DNA of 64,000 nt from Apostichopus japonicus. Taxonomy: Eukaryota; Echinodermata; Holothuroidea; Aspidochirotida; Stichopodidae. The DNA lies in NCBI RefSeq assembly GCF_037975245.1, contig NC_092577.1, forward strand, positions 7,095,001-7,159,000. Reading direction: 5' to 3'. The translations under genes and the position numbers were made by a program. The notes under the pieces were generated by a model. That model saw only the letters and a list, made by a program, of their open reading frames with translations, was not told where the DNA came from and did no database searches. Positions 46,501-60,254 of this stretch are shown here, piece after piece (positions within the stretch are counted from its first letter, which is position 1; each line of letters starts with the position of its first letter).

Positions 46501-49174
46501 CATAGCCTAGTTGTCCCTAAAAATGCCGTGAAAAAGCAACCCTCCCTCCTCCCCGCACTCTTCCCATACACACCTACTTTTGTTTAACACTTCCATGTTA
46601 GCATGTGCATGCAGTTATCAGTATAATGTCAATATTGCAAAGTGGGTAGTAGCCTATTTTCCTATTATTGAATTGCTAGTGATAACCCTGGGACATCATA
46701 ACCGTCATTCGATGTTATTCTGGCATGTGGATCTATCGGTAGTTTTAAGTAAACTGAGGTGTTAACACTTTTAAAATTAGGCTTAATTATATCGCATCCG
46801 AAAGAACAGCCGGTCTAGGAGCCTAGGTTAACTATATCCAGGGTCCAGTGAATAACAATACAGCAGCTGTGCAGACTACACTAGTAAAGTAATTAGATTC
46901 ATATGTAATTGCTTCTACTATCGCTTCTTATAAGAATTACCTGTGAAACTACAGTCCACTGCCACATTTTTGGCACCCAAATGCGTATTCTCCCTACTTC
47001 AATTTTTATGATCCTCGCCTAGTTTAGAAATTTTACGAACATACAGTGATTTACACCGAAGGCCAATGCACGATTACTCTAACGAACTATAGGTATAGTT
47101 TCTCATTGTACTGTAACAATCGCCGGTCTATAACAAAACTGCTTGGTCGATTTCCTGGCTCTGGTTCATCATCCAAAACACGTAATTATACGCCATATAC
47201 GTACGGGGCCGCTAGCTGTGGAAACTAACTATGACTTTGTAGTATATAATGCCATGACATTACAGGCTAGATGTCCGTGCCCGAGATCACATAATAACAC
47301 CGAGTCGTTGCGGATAAATACGATTAACATTGGTTGCTTGCAACTTTTTTTTTTCGCAGGATGTTGTTAACTCAAATGCGTTCAAATGTTACCTATCTTG
47401 AGAATAATGAAACCAAAGTAGAAAATGTTACGTATTGTTTTGAAGAAGTATGCTACTCAAGGAGGGCTATTTCTTTACGTGTGCAGAATTAACTGTTCGC
47501 CGCCACAGTTCTTTGCAAATCTGGGTCTGGTTTTTTTCCTGCGTAGCCAACCTGTGAATTTGAGATTGCTATGAAGAATGTATGTTGAGCTGGCATTCAC
47601 CAGCCAGCCATGTAGATGAGTGTAGCGCGCATGCGCACTACAATGAATATGACTCTACCCCTGTACTTCCACCAGGGGTCCTCTAATGATCAACTTAACA
47701 CCACTTCTGTGGCCCCGTTCCAACCTCGCAGACACCTTATGCAAAATATATAATTCACTGTTTCGCGGCCAGTTTTAAAGTGATGCAGTTTAATATGTAT
47801 TTATTTTTTATGTGGAATTTAAAGAATAAATATTTGTTTGTCGTGTTTGTACTGAAGGTAAATCAAAAGTTGAAAAAATGAGTTATAAGACCATTGTAAA
47901 ACCAGTGGCTAACTTTAAGGATGATTTTAGGCATTTGGAATGTTATATGGAAATGTTGTTGAACATTAAAATACACTGCTGACAGTCCAGGTTGAATGTC
48001 TATAACACTTTTACTTTTATAGAAATGAATAAAAATAAACAAGTGAATTCCATGAATTAAAGTGACCTTACAATGTACCTTAATACTGTAGACTGTTAGT
48101 TCCTCAGATACAACTCAAAACTCATTGGAAACAACACTTTTATGGGTAATGAAGGATATGTACCCTAGATTGCAATAAGGGATATGTCTACCCTAGATTA
48201 CAATAAGAGATATGTCTACCCTAGAATACTACAAGGGATATGTTTACCCTAGATTTCAATTCTGCCTAGAGTTACCTATTAAGACAATATTTTACTATAA
48301 GGTATATATACATTAGCCTGATTTACCGCCATGCAGTGTCCATTACGTTGATAGGAACACCCTACATAAAAAACAACACTAATTTCGAAATGTTTAAAGC
48401 TATATACCATATCAACCTTCCTGCAGCGTCAATAACAACATATCCATACGAAAACTCGAATATATCGTGGAATCAATCTACAGTGTTACCTTGTTCTTTG
48501 TGATTGAGTGTTGTAAAGCATATCAGTATAAATCATTCTTTTCACCTCTACAACAGGTTTCACATAACTACCAGTGAATGGTACGGTATTGAATCTTATG
48601 TTCCTTTCAAAGTTTTGCAGAAGGCCATGTTGAGAAATGAATAAAGAAAAATTGTTTGTACGGGCCTGTGTAGATTCGATCAGTAACTTCTCAGTTGTAG
48701 CGTTTATTGCATTAACTCTTTGACCATTTGGAGTTCACAGTTTGGTTTTCTTTACATATTTAAAGATCTGAATTGAGTATTTACGAACGGATGGAACGCT
48801 GTCTGTCTAGATTATGTGAGACATGTATTTCAGTAAACTTAATTCTTGAACTATCTTTGCTTATACTTCCTATGGGTTTGAATGATATCTCATAACGAAA
48901 CAGTCATCGATGAAACAAGATGTAATTGATATAAAACAATACATTGATAATTTGTGACTTTCTCTGGGCGGGGTGTGTAGTTTAATGTAATATACATTTA
49001 TCTAGATTTGTTTGTTGCTGAATTTAATATAAACATTCATGAAGTGGATTTTATTCTTATTAATTTTTGATATTGATTTTTTGTATATTTATTTAATCAA
49101 TCAACATCATGTTCTTTTTGTATAGTTGACAAAAACTAACGTATCAAACTTTTGTATATGATGAACATACTTAC
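46501..49174. other. Noncoding stretch; one small tandem repeat
   Basis: At about 48160-48260 a unit of about 33 bp, GGATATGTCTACCCTAGATT with a CAATAAG tail, occurs three to four times. Downstream LRR exons would be expected close to 49175 on the minus strand, but none is recognised here. Confidence 0.45.
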
Positions 49175-50694
49175 ATCAAATCTAGATGCAATCTCCAAGA
49201 GCTGGAAGGTGGATCTCTGAAGAAGCTTGCTGTCGTCGTAACTGATCTTAACTCTATTTGAACACAGATCCCTGGCGGTGTCCTTGATTCCATCTACCTC
49301 ACCAGTTTGTTCCAGGATGCAGAGGATGGCAAACTTATCACCGTCTCTCCTGCTCTTCAAGTATTCTATTATTCTCTTCCCAACTGCTGGGCTTATCCCA
49401 CAGGTGAATCGATAGAGGTACTGAAGATTAAATGGATCCACTTTATCAAGAACATCCTCCAGCTCAGATGCACCTCTTGTAGCAGCTACAACTTCTACCA
49501 GTCTAAAACACGCAAACCATTCACAGAATAGTTGATGGTAGAACCTTAAGTCAGTCCTTGTCTGTATGTCTGTAGTAGAAGTCTGTTCGTTTGTCTCAGC
49601 AGACACTTCTTCTTCTACCAAGATACCCACTGCAATATAATGTTGACAAAACCCTTGACCTAGTCGTGTACAGAGTCCATCCTTACGCCATGATAACTGT
49701 TTGTTTTCACCGCAGAGACCTTCAAATGCTACTTTACTCAGTTCGTCGTGTTCACTTTCATGTTCGCTCATGTGTTCTTTTGCGTGTTTGTCCAGTGATT
49801 TATTTCTCATGTGACTATGGAAACATTTAATCATGTAGCGAAAGAAACCGGTAACTGACTTAAATTTCTGAAAATGTGTCTTTTCGTGGGTCATGTGAGA
49901 AAACATTGCAAACAAAAGAGGAACTTGACATAGGTCATCCAGGATCGGGTTTTCTTTCAAAGCGCGCTTAATTTTAGCAACGCTTTCTTCGTCTTCCCCA
50001 GTAACAGCCTTGCGAATGTACTGGTCGCGTGCTTTTTCGTCAAAGCCAACTAACCTAACATATTTTGTGTTTGATTTGTCATAATCCTTCGGAAGATATC
50101 TGGTTGTCAGGGTAACATCAATATCTTTAAACAGATTGCTAGTAATGATACGTCCTACGTCACTTCCTGTAGTTCCGTCCCTATCAGGAAACTCATCATA
50201 CCCGTCCAGGAGTACCTTAGCAGAAGAACAACTTTCAATGATATTTTTAATATCAGAAGATTTGATACGAGGATCGTTTGGTGCTAAGAACAGTTTAATT
50301 GCTTGATATATAGATATCTTGCTGTTCAGCTGCCTCAACCGGAGAAGAATTATAATCTCTACGTCTTTAAAAGGTGACTCCTTTACACCGTTGCACCAAT
50401 CATAGGCGAGCTGTAGGGTTACTGTTGACTTACCATACCCGGGTTCTGCTTCTATGATGCGCCGTTTGGCTTTCATTCGAGGGTCTCTGTAGATATCTTT
50501 GTACGAGTCCACACGTACCCATGTTCCTTCTTTCTCCTTCGTCGCTCCTTCAACAATGTAGATTTCTGTACCGCCCTCAACAAATACCTTGTCCACACAA
50601 TATAGTCTGTCCTTGATGTACGGTATGGGCTGGATTGCGTCATATTGTAGTTTATATCTGTTCTTCAGAGAACTGATGAGTATGGCCTTTTTGT
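49175..50694 (-). CDS. NLR NACHT-domain exon
   Basis: A TTTTTTTCAG acceptor (50695-50704) opens a 1520-base exon ending at a GTAAGT donor (49169-49174). It continues upstream of the first in-frame ATG (50594-50596): KKAILISSLKNRYKLQYDAI, QPIPYIKDRLYCVDKVFVEG. Walker A is EAEPGYGKSTV (about residues 70-80); Walker B is VLLDGYDEF, with DRDGTTGSDVGRI beyond it. TTRYLPKDYD is a probable sensor 1 region. The second half carries RTDLRFYHQLFCEWFACFRL and DPFNLQYLYRFTCG, the NLR-associated winged-helix/helical region. NACHT ATPases oligomerise on ligand sensing in the cytosol and drive innate immune signalling. The frame is intact with no lesions. N-terminal effector (Death/CARD-like) exons were not identified. 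Confidence 0.92.
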
Positions 50695-53600
50695 CTGAAA
50701 AAAAGCAAAATTTGATATGTAAACATTACGTTTTGTTCAATAAAAGTGGGGTGTGTCAGTGCTTATATATAAACTGGAAACAATTATGGCGGGCAATATG
50801 TTTGAAGTCGCTGTAAACGACAAAATTATACCAGTTAAATCGGAGTAATATGCAATTTTATATCGCCTTATATGCGTTCATATCTACATATAACAATTCC
50901 AATCGGTTAGGTCAAATTAATAAGGTAGAAACAAAACCATGAAAACAATCACATTGAACTCTCGATCTTGCACTGTAAGAGTAATTACAATGCTGAGGCT
51001 AAAATCCTTATCAATGTTTATTTTAAACAATAGCTTTCTTATGCTTAAGTTACTAATACAAAACTATGTAGGCCTAATTACAACAACCTTGCACTGTAAG
51101 GCGCTCCATCGATTATGACGTCACAACAACTTTCGCGGGATAAACTTGGGTCTTCACTTTTCTTTTCCGTTGAGTGATATTATCCATGATTATCTTTCAA
51201 AGCGATGATCTGTTGAATATATATTGATACAGAATGCTTGGTTAAAAACTAACTTAACAATCATAAATCAATGTATAATTATATAAGTCAACAGAACCAA
51301 TCACGTTACTAACAGGTCTCTGGCTCGACAAAGATTACAACAAAGTGAATCTATCCGTATTATCTCTTATTTACTGTTTATTGTTTACACAAAACCTCGA
51401 CCTTTGAAGTAATCTAATATTAACCCGCCCTGAAAGAATTCAACTTTCTGTTTTGTTATCAATAATCATGATATCCTTTAAGAATGTCACCTACAGGTCG
51501 TCAGTTTGAGATGGCAGGTTTCACAACTATTGCGAGGCTCTCTCTTAATCATAGATACAACGGTTATTTATTTGCATGTTAACGAATCTGCTTGAATTAG
51601 ATTTTATGATTTTATCGATTCTAATCGATAGTGACATCAGATAAGAACGTACGTCATACGTTTGACTATAGTCAAGGTTCATTGCAAACAGTGAGGTTAA
51701 AATCTGTTTTCTTTTTGAAACATTTTCAATGTGGTCTTTAATGTGTGTAATGCAGCAATACAAAGCGCGCACGTGACGAAATATTAACGTTCAGGATCAA
51801 ATCAAATTGAGTAATTATTCCCTCAGTAAGCTTTTTGTAACCTCAGTAACCTTTGATGAAATTAGAGAGAAATGACACACTGTTATCAATACACACACGT
51901 GTGTATAGTATTAGCCTACCAGGATAAAATCGTTAGCCTAAGTTAAATTGCTGCGGCACGACTGAGACTCGGGCAGAGGAAAATAATAGTAACAGTTCTG
52001 TTATAAGCTATATTAGTTTGAATCTCACATGATTTATAGTTTGCTAATGATTTCAGTAAAATTGCATTTACCATGCATCGTTCTCGTCACCCTAATACAG
52101 CAAAAGTATCAGTCACGTGATGGCTATCATACAAAACAAGAAATCTTAAAAATCAGTTAAACTCTTAAACTTAATCTGATTATTCTATTGTTTTAATATT
52201 CTTCCTAATTATCAGGAATATTGTAGAGTTTAAGAATACTGTAATGTTTCACCGTGGTTTTACTGACAAGAACCACATTCCCACCGGGTAAGCCTATTTA
52301 AAGTTTTTCAATGTTCTCTTTACTTCCCAGTTCCCACATATATGCCTAATTTATATCATGTTCCATACACTTCCCACTAGATTTATCTAAGTAAAACTGA
52401 TCAAATGGTCCATATTCATCCTACATGGTTTACTACTTGTTCCGTACGGATAGAAAGTAAGACAAATGCATCTCTCTCATGCATATAATTGCAATCTGAA
52501 AATAAGCCTATACCTTGAGGAATCTATTTAATGATTTCTATCCCGATTCATTCATTTAAGTTGGACCTAAACCTAAAGGCGCAAGGCCTGCTATGAAAGT
52601 ATAACAATTCTACATTTCTGTTTCGACAAGACTCACTGTTAGTATATTTATGATCTGATCTGACAGCAATTAAGTGAAAGGATAGCACATGTTCTGATTG
52701 GAAGAGATACGTTGTAGTTGCATGAATAAACTATTGAATAACCAGGATTTACATAATAAGAGTTGAATAACATAAGTTTAAAATTCTTCACTTCAAATTA
52801 ATGAAATGTCTAAATCGACATTGAAATATGATCATACAGACATGGGTTATAATTCTTATAAATTGAACTTTAAATTTAACATTGCCTGTGTTATGAATGA
52901 AGTTTTTAGTATATCAGTATATAGCCTGTGTTATTAATGACGTGTTCAGTATATCAGTACATATATAGCTTTACACCATTACTGTCTCCTGTACGTTACT
53001 TACCAGTACGATCATCGCTTTTTGGGGTTTATCATCCAGAGTAGAATTTAAGTCTAGAATCCTTTAATACTTTAATAACATATGCAAATCATGAAAGAAG
53101 AACATATGAAAACAGGAATGAAGAATATCCAATTGACAAGATGGCGTCGTGTAGGTCATGTGACGTTCGAACATACGATCCTGGACGCTAAATAGATATC
53201 GGTAGGAATCAGCCTTTAGTTGTAACTGGTTTCAAAGTTTGTTGTTAATAGTTTACACAATCAAAGACTTTACTTGATGATAAAATTCATATCTGGTAAT
53301 TATCCCTTGCTGTGTTTATTCTGTTAATCAGCCGTTCAAAGGTACCTGCTGTACGTATATGCATTGCTCTCTGTTACTTTAATTAATACGCAAACATTGT
53401 AAGTTTCCGATGTATTTTGTCCTATGTGCGTAATATGCCTGTAAAGTACGAAAACTGTGTAGATGAAACTACAAGCGTTGATGCCCAACTCTGAATATGT
53501 CTTGGTTTACGAAAATGAAAAGAACGTAAAACCACTGTTTAGTACACAAATATAAAAAAGGAAAGAAATTATACACAATTTGACAAAAGAGATTGTAGAT

Positions 53601-56600
53601 ATGAGCTATAGAGCAGGATTTAACAAGTAATATTAGGATTACAAGTGTCCGTGATTAGAGGTGTCCGTTCTAGCAACAAATAATATTTTGTTCTGTTCAA
53701 ATTGATCGTCTCGGTCATGTCTCCGTTGTTGATTAACTTCAGCAGGACATGATGGAAATGAACGGAAGAACGAAGAAATAGTTACAGCCATCAAGAAAAT
53801 ATATACATACAATTGTGCATTCTGATGTATATTAAGACCATAAAGCAGGTCGATATAAGTAACCCTCAACGCAATGTTTCACTGATACATACTTAAAATG
53901 TGAAGTGAGAGGTGATGATACAACCATAGCCCGAGTCCACATCTCACCGAATGATTGCAACAATCTACCAACTGACCACCCCCCCCCCCCCCATAAGATC
54001 AACTTCAAGACGAGAGTTCAAGAGTCTTTAATGAATATCAGCTAAACGTGACAACAGCAATAGTTTGAATTGGTACAATACGTGAGTGAACTGCGCGACT
54101 AGGTTAGGACTGTCTAAAATTTGGAAAATGGTACGCGAATAATCAAGGCTTAACTTCCAAAACTGAACTGTTGAATTATATGTATCTTCATTGCGCTAAA
54201 TCATATATAGAGGAAACTATTGAATAAACACAGTAAATATATGACGGGTATATCTTTGTTGCAACGAATACATTTTGTTAACCTCAAAGTGAAGATTACA
54301 ATGGTGATGACGTAACTTTTCCGACCAATCATGACAGACTATTTACACATAATTGCAATCATGATTGGAAAAAAGCTCGCTACCGGGTCCCCTCTTTGCA
54401 CTGGTCACATATCCCATATTTTTATAGCCCCCACATATTTCTCCTTAGCGCACAATATGATTGTTAGGCCCCAGCCTGTGCTCATGGTACGTTATATAAT
54501 AACGATGAAAAACATTTAAAGTACACAATAGTACGTATATAGGCAGATATATACGCAGGTATCGATATATCAGTGACTCAAATGAGGTGTTGTTTATATA
54601 TTAGAGACGACAAGCCCGTACCACATGACGCAGGTAACTTTGTCTAGAAGTGTCAACTACTGAAGGAAATGTATCTTGTTCAGAGAAATCTCGATCTATG
54701 CATAGTGTGGCTAATGAGAGAAAACCTGATGAGAAGCAGACCACGCCATACTATCAACACATTCAGCCTATCCAGTATCATATATGTTATGGCTACTTTT
54801 CGTTTGTCGATTTTGCTTTTTGCCAACCCCGGTTGCGTCCCCTTAAATGTTTGCGTGTCGGAGAGGGGGGCATTTCCCTGTCCCTAGCCATTCTGGATAC
54901 GTCGAAACTCGTATCGAGTTTTAAGCAAGACAACACATCCACAGAGAGGAATTAAATTTCACCCGAATGTATTCTAAGCCATAGCGGGTCTCACTGGGAC
55001 TTCAGCTGCACCAGTTTCACTGTTAGATATCTAATGTTCCCTGATAGTCATTTTATAGCAACAAAATAAATACATTTCAAAGAGGAATTCCGTTTTACTG
55101 AAATGTATTTGAAAGCCCCAGTAAGGTGCAGGGGACGAAGCCCCGGAAGCTGTAGCAATTTGAGATATTTCTATATTTCTTACTACTTTATTCCCCTCCC
55201 CCCTTTTTGCAAACGTCCAATATGCAAATAATTTATATGGTTTATGGAGTGACTGATAATTTGCTCAAGTACACAATCACGGTATCCAGACGCTGATAAT
55301 GGGCTCGAGTAGATAGGATGTGTCACAGAGGAGACATGTTTGAGGGAATTAGTTGAATCCAAGTGTAAAAGGCGTATATGGCTGACTATCAAATATACTT
55401 TTCTTGCTAATGGTGTCAAATTGTTATTATAATAACCGCCATAATTGAAATGTGTAAGGTAAAGCTGTGGAATGTTCAGTCCTTTATATCTTGTTATGCA
55501 CATCGATACACATACTATGTTATTATACATTTTCAGTGAATTGGATTATTGGTCTTAATTGTATGTTAATTTTTTAAGAGCCTCAACCTACCTGCTTGTC
55601 TGTGATTTGCTTATTTTCCCTGCAGTATTTACATTACTTAGCATATCTCTTTTACATATTGATCGTACTGAAGATTTTCTACATCACACAGTAACAGCAA
55701 CCAGTATTGTGAATCTTGTTATGTCATGGACTTCGTCTGCTCATCGATGCAACCAGGGTAACGTTGAGATTGGTTCCTATTATAAGAAATTCCCTTTTTT
55801 TGTAATGAAAAGAACCCTTTAAATTGTTGTAATATTAAAGTGCCCTTGCAGTTAAAAACAAAAGAAAATGATTGAAAAGAACTCTTTTGTTTTAAGACCG
55901 TTTTTACTGAAATTTGTGGTACGATATCCACAGAGATTATTTTCTCTACAAGATGTTGGCGCTGTTTCCCTTTAAATGAATGTCACATGTCCCACTGACC
56001 CAATGCCTCTCACCCTTTCCTTATTATTATCTTAGACATAATCTTAGCAATAAGTTGTTATATGTCCCACTGCTTTCAATATCTGTTGCTCCTCCCTTCT
56101 GAATTGAACCATCTTCGATGCCTATATAAGGAGACAATGCACAGGAATAGGTCACGTGGTGCCCTAATAAACATTCCGAAATAGGCAGATTATGAGTTCG
56201 TTCGTTTTTATTAGAAAAGATGAAAACAGAAGTAATTCCCGTTATCATGTAATTTATCCACGTGTTCTCATTGGCTGGTTCATATTCTCTTAGAGTTATT
56301 GATTCTTTATGATATTCATTTCTCATAAACATATAGTTTATTAGTTAGTGTCTTAGGACGCGCGGAACGCTTACCAAGAGTGTTAATTACTGAATCAAAG
56401 TTAACTTATTCGGATAACTTGATTAGGGGCAGATTACGCCGTATTGTAAACACAATTATTCTATCCAGTAATGTATATATCATGGCTATTTACTTTCGTT
56501 TGCCACTTTTTTTTTTCAATGGGCCTCTCCAGCGTCCTATCCAAGGGTGCTATCATATAGGTCCTAATAGAGTTCAAACTGTTGGTCATAACGTGCGTTA

Positions 56601-56646
56601 TCTGTACAGCTTACAAGACTATACTTAAAAATAACACGATATCATA
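50695..56646. other. Presumed 5' intron/upstream of the NLR gene; no clear gene
   Basis: No effector-domain exon was recognised. A C-run lies at about 53979-53992. A diverged repeat pair shares GCAGA.TACGCC.TA.T and CTATCCAGTA...TATATCATGGCTA (about 54738-54810 and 56430-56500). A direct repeat around GCCTGTGTTAT.AATGA and GTATATCAGTA lies at 52886-52965. Candidate small exon at 53004-53053. Confidence 0.4.
53004..53053 (-). CDS. Candidate small exon upstream of the NACHT exon
   Basis: A strong GTAAGT donor and a possible TTCTAG acceptor bound 50 bases. The open frame reads LNSTLDDKPQKAMIVL and leaves in phase 0, but the NACHT exon enters in phase 1. The frame that would join (reading SDDRT/DKKAIL) has a TAA early in the exon. 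Either the acceptor is misplaced or this is not part of the NLR gene. Confidence 0.2.
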
Positions 56647-58518
56647 CACTGAAAAAATAAACTAGTCAATATTGCCACGGACTAACGTTAAATTAGTCTG
56701 TAACGTTAGTCAATGCACACGAACTAGCAAAAATCTTCGTTTCATCGCTGCTTCTTAGTCAGTTTACACTGACTAAGGAAAATATAATCACAGCTTAGTC
56801 GGTGGCGACGGACTAAGGTATTTTAACCCATGGACTAAGAACGATACGGACACCCGATTTACGCCATAATCGTAGCTTAGTCGGTGTCGACGGACTAATG
56901 TATTTTAACCCAATTCGATTCACTTCAATTTAGAAACCGAGAGGCAACGGCAGCTTGCTGGACTTGGCATAGTTTCATACGATCACTCTAAGCAACTTTC
57001 AACCGTAAATCACCCAAGAAGGTCTTTAGAAGAATGGAGGTATTAACTGCCATCATCGGCCTACCTGTTATTCCTTTAACTTGAAGGTAAAATTAAAGTT
57101 AATTGTTAGGCCACTGGCACTAGTACTGTATTATGGTTAGTGTAACGCTACCGTTGTCACGCTGGCGTTTCGCAATTCTCAAGTGCAATGACAGTGAGTA
57201 GCCTATAGGCTTCTACTGGGTACTGCAGTGCATTCTCAACACTAAAGTGTGCATTCTAAACACCAATTAAAAATGTGTTATGTGTGTATTGGGCTAGATT
57301 GAACAGTGGCACATAATCTTCTAATTTATTCCCAAACAAATGCTGGAACTATAAGTCTCAATAGTTTATTTGAAGTCTACACTCATTTGGTAAAGATTTC
57401 CTGTAATTTCCCATGTGAATCTAAATGGGTAGGCTTTGTGATATTGAATAAGCAAGGCTAGACCTTCAAACGTACAGTCACAGTAGGCTGAACAAATTAT
57501 GTTGGCTAGTCAACGGTATTATATGTTGCGAGCAGTCAGGATGCACGCTTCAGTTCTATTTAACCTTTTCATTTATCATTTTTTAGTATTTAATTTCCGG
57601 TCACGCCCATGAAAAAATTGCGACATTCCTTCACGGTCGACTTGTTTACTGTAAGAAGTATTAACCGTTTTTTCTCAGGAAAGCTTGATAGTCTGAAGTT
57701 ATTATAACATGTGCTTTTAGTATACTGCCAAAAGAGTAAGTTGTTGTATTTGTATTGATATTTTATGTAGAAGTAACGGAAAATTTAGTATGTATAGTTT
57801 GGTCTAATTGCACGTTTTTTTTCTGTCCAATGTAGTGCAGGGTTCACTTGCGCGAATTCAAATTTTTCTGTTTATGTATATGTATATGCATCGATTCGTA
57901 GATTATGATGTTTTTTTTGACATTTATTTGTAATTCAAGCATATCTGTTTAGTAGCAAAGTTTAAAGGTTAAGATTAATTAGTTTTCTCTTTTTGATCCT
58001 AGATTGAATGAAACTCATTGACGTAAATAATAGATCAGATCATACAGTTTAACGCAGTTCCTAAAACTCTGGGTATTCTCTAGTCTTCGCCGGTCCATTA
58101 TATACTTTAGTACTACTAGCAAGACTAAATCAAAACAACCGAAAGACAAACTTAGTGTAACAAAGTACTGATTCTCCTCTAGCCTAGGTCTAAACAGGCT
58201 TGTTATGTGAGCAAGCAAAATAACAACTAAAAACGATCATGCCTATAAATAAGTTGGCTCAATTTTATATTTTTAAAGATCATAAAAACAAACAAAGATT
58301 TAGCCCATGTTTTATTATCTCTGTATTCTGGGCATTTGATTCTGGTTGCAATGGTGATGACACTCTCGTTCAAATTTTCAGCTTTATACAGTCTGCTTCA
58401 AACTTTGGGATTGTTTTTTGAGACTATAGTGGAAGCAAATCTCACATAACTTTGTGGTGACAACTTTTTTTTTTCTTTTTCAAATGATGAATACTTTGCT
58501 GTTTCTTTTTTCCAGCAG

Positions 58519-58713
58519 GAATTGAAAAGCCAAATATCTAAGTCAAGGGTGAGGTTTCCTGTGATGTACGACACCAGTGTGGAGGCAACAACAGAAGAGG
58601 AGAACTGTGTTATATATGGCTTAAAGACATGTTTTAAGATGATATATTGGTACCCTTTGCAGAACAAAAGAGTTTATCCAAGAGTCCAAAAAGCAAAGGA
58701 ACAAGTACCATAG
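58519..58713 (+). CDS. Unrecognised coding-like block inside the transposon
   Basis: Behind a polypyrimidine tract and TTTCCAGCAG, about 64 codons read ELKSQISKSRVRFPVMYDTS, VEATTEEENCVIYGLKTCFK and YPLQNKRVYPRVQKAKEQVP before TAG. The acceptor context and charged composition suggest a terminal exon, perhaps of the transposon's own gene. I do not recognise the family. Confidence 0.35.
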   Translation, partial: ELKSQISKSRVRFPVMYDTSVEATTEEENCVIYGLKTCFKMIYWYPLQNKRVYPRVQKAKEQVP

Positions 58714-58863
58714 AGAAAAAAGATGGAAGAGTGAGTTTAACTATTGTACCCAACTGTTTAATGATATTAAAGATACTTTTCATAACCTGTTTTAAAAAAA
58801 AAACAGTCTAGTATATCATTTACGTGCAAGCTTCATAAGTTTGGTCAAATTTTCACTGATCTG

Positions 58864-60254
58864 TAGAGCGGGAGTCCAGAGGGTTTGGTTAGCTGGGAAG
58901 GTAACCAATTGCCTGGTACATCACAATGTTCACAATGCATTCCTGTATATGAAACCTGACGACTGGCAAACCGACTGTGGTGGATGTGGCTGGGAGAGCA
59001 ATTTTAAAGTCACCTAATTGCTAGCCTAGATCAGCTTTCATGGTAACCACATCAAAGTAAGAACAATGTGTCAGGTATGGCCCCAAGAGCAACAAATGGC
59101 CATCGCCAGTAATTATTGGTGGTGGGGTACCCCTGCCAGTGATCAACAATTGACCCCTCACGGCTGACCTAGGTCAGCTCATGAGGTAACCACTTGAAAC
59201 CTACTGGAAAATGTTGGTTAGGACTTCAGATAAAAGGGATGGGCATTGCCAGTAATTTTTATTGGTGGGGTACCCCTGCCAGTAGACCCCCAATATGCCC
59301 ATCCCCTCATTGACCTAGGTGAGCTCATGATTTGACCAGTTGAAACCTACAGGAAAATGACTTGTATCACTTCATATGTAAGGATGGGCATTTCCAGTAT
59401 TTTATATTGGTGGGCCACCACTGCCAGAGTCCGCCCATCCCTTACATATAGAATCCTGTCAATCATTTTCCAGTAGTTTTCAACTGGTAAAATCATGAGC
59501 TGACCTAGATCAATGAGGGGGGGGGGGGGGCATTTTGGGGGTCTACTGGCAGGGGTACCCCACTAATATAAATTACTGGAAATGCCCATCCCTTACATAG
59601 AGAGTCCTGCCAATCATTTTACAGTAGTTTTCAACTGGTTACCTCATGAGCTGACCTAGGTCAATGAGGGAATGGGCATTTTGGGGGTCTACTGGCAGGG
59701 GCACCCCCCCCCCCAATATAAATTACTGGAAATGCCCATCCCTTACATATGAAGTGATACCATTTTCCAGTAGTTTTCAACTGGTTACATCATGAGCTCA
59801 TCTAGGTCAATGGGGGATGGGCATTTTGGGGGTCTACTGGCAGGGGTACCCCACCAATAAAAATTACTGGCAATGCCCATCAGTTGTATCTGAAGTCCTA
59901 ACCAACATTTTCCAGTAGGTTTCAAGTGGTTACCTCATGAGCTGACCTAGGTCAGCCGTGAGGGGTCAATTATAGATCACTGGCAGGGGTACCCCACCAC
60001 CAATAATTACTGACAATGGCCATTTGTTGCTCTTGGGGCCATACCTGACACATTGTACTTACTTTGATGTGTTACCATGAAAACTGATCTAGGTTAGCTA
60101 TCAGGTGACTTTAAAATTGCTCTCACAGCCACACTCACCACAGTCGGTTTGCCAGTCGTCTGGTTTCATATACAGGAATGCACTGTGAACATTGTGATGT
60201 ACAAGGCAATTGGTTACCTTCCCAGCTAACCAAACCCGCTGGGCTCCCGGTCTA
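58864..60254. mobile_element. Foldback element with ~147-bp repeated units in its arms
   Basis: The left terminus TAGAGCGGGAGTCCAGAGGG and the inverted right terminus TAGACCGGGAGCCCAGCGGG begin two arms of about 525 bp each (58864-59400 and 59730-60254) that are long near-perfect inverse copies. Within the arms and the spacer a unit of 145-151 bp recurs, containing CAGTAGTTTTCAACTGGTTA, CATGAGCTGACCTAGGTCA, GGCATTTTGGGGGTCTACTG and GCAGGGGTACCCCACCA. Unit starts lie at about 59473, 59624, 59771 and 59916, and inverted at 59196 and 59342. The palindrome would form a very large hairpin. It is nested in the element at 56647-61247. Confidence 0.9.

Noticed and set aside
49307-49830. Plus-strand frames overlapping the NACHT exon
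   Set aside because: Antisense shadows of the NACHT coding sequence.
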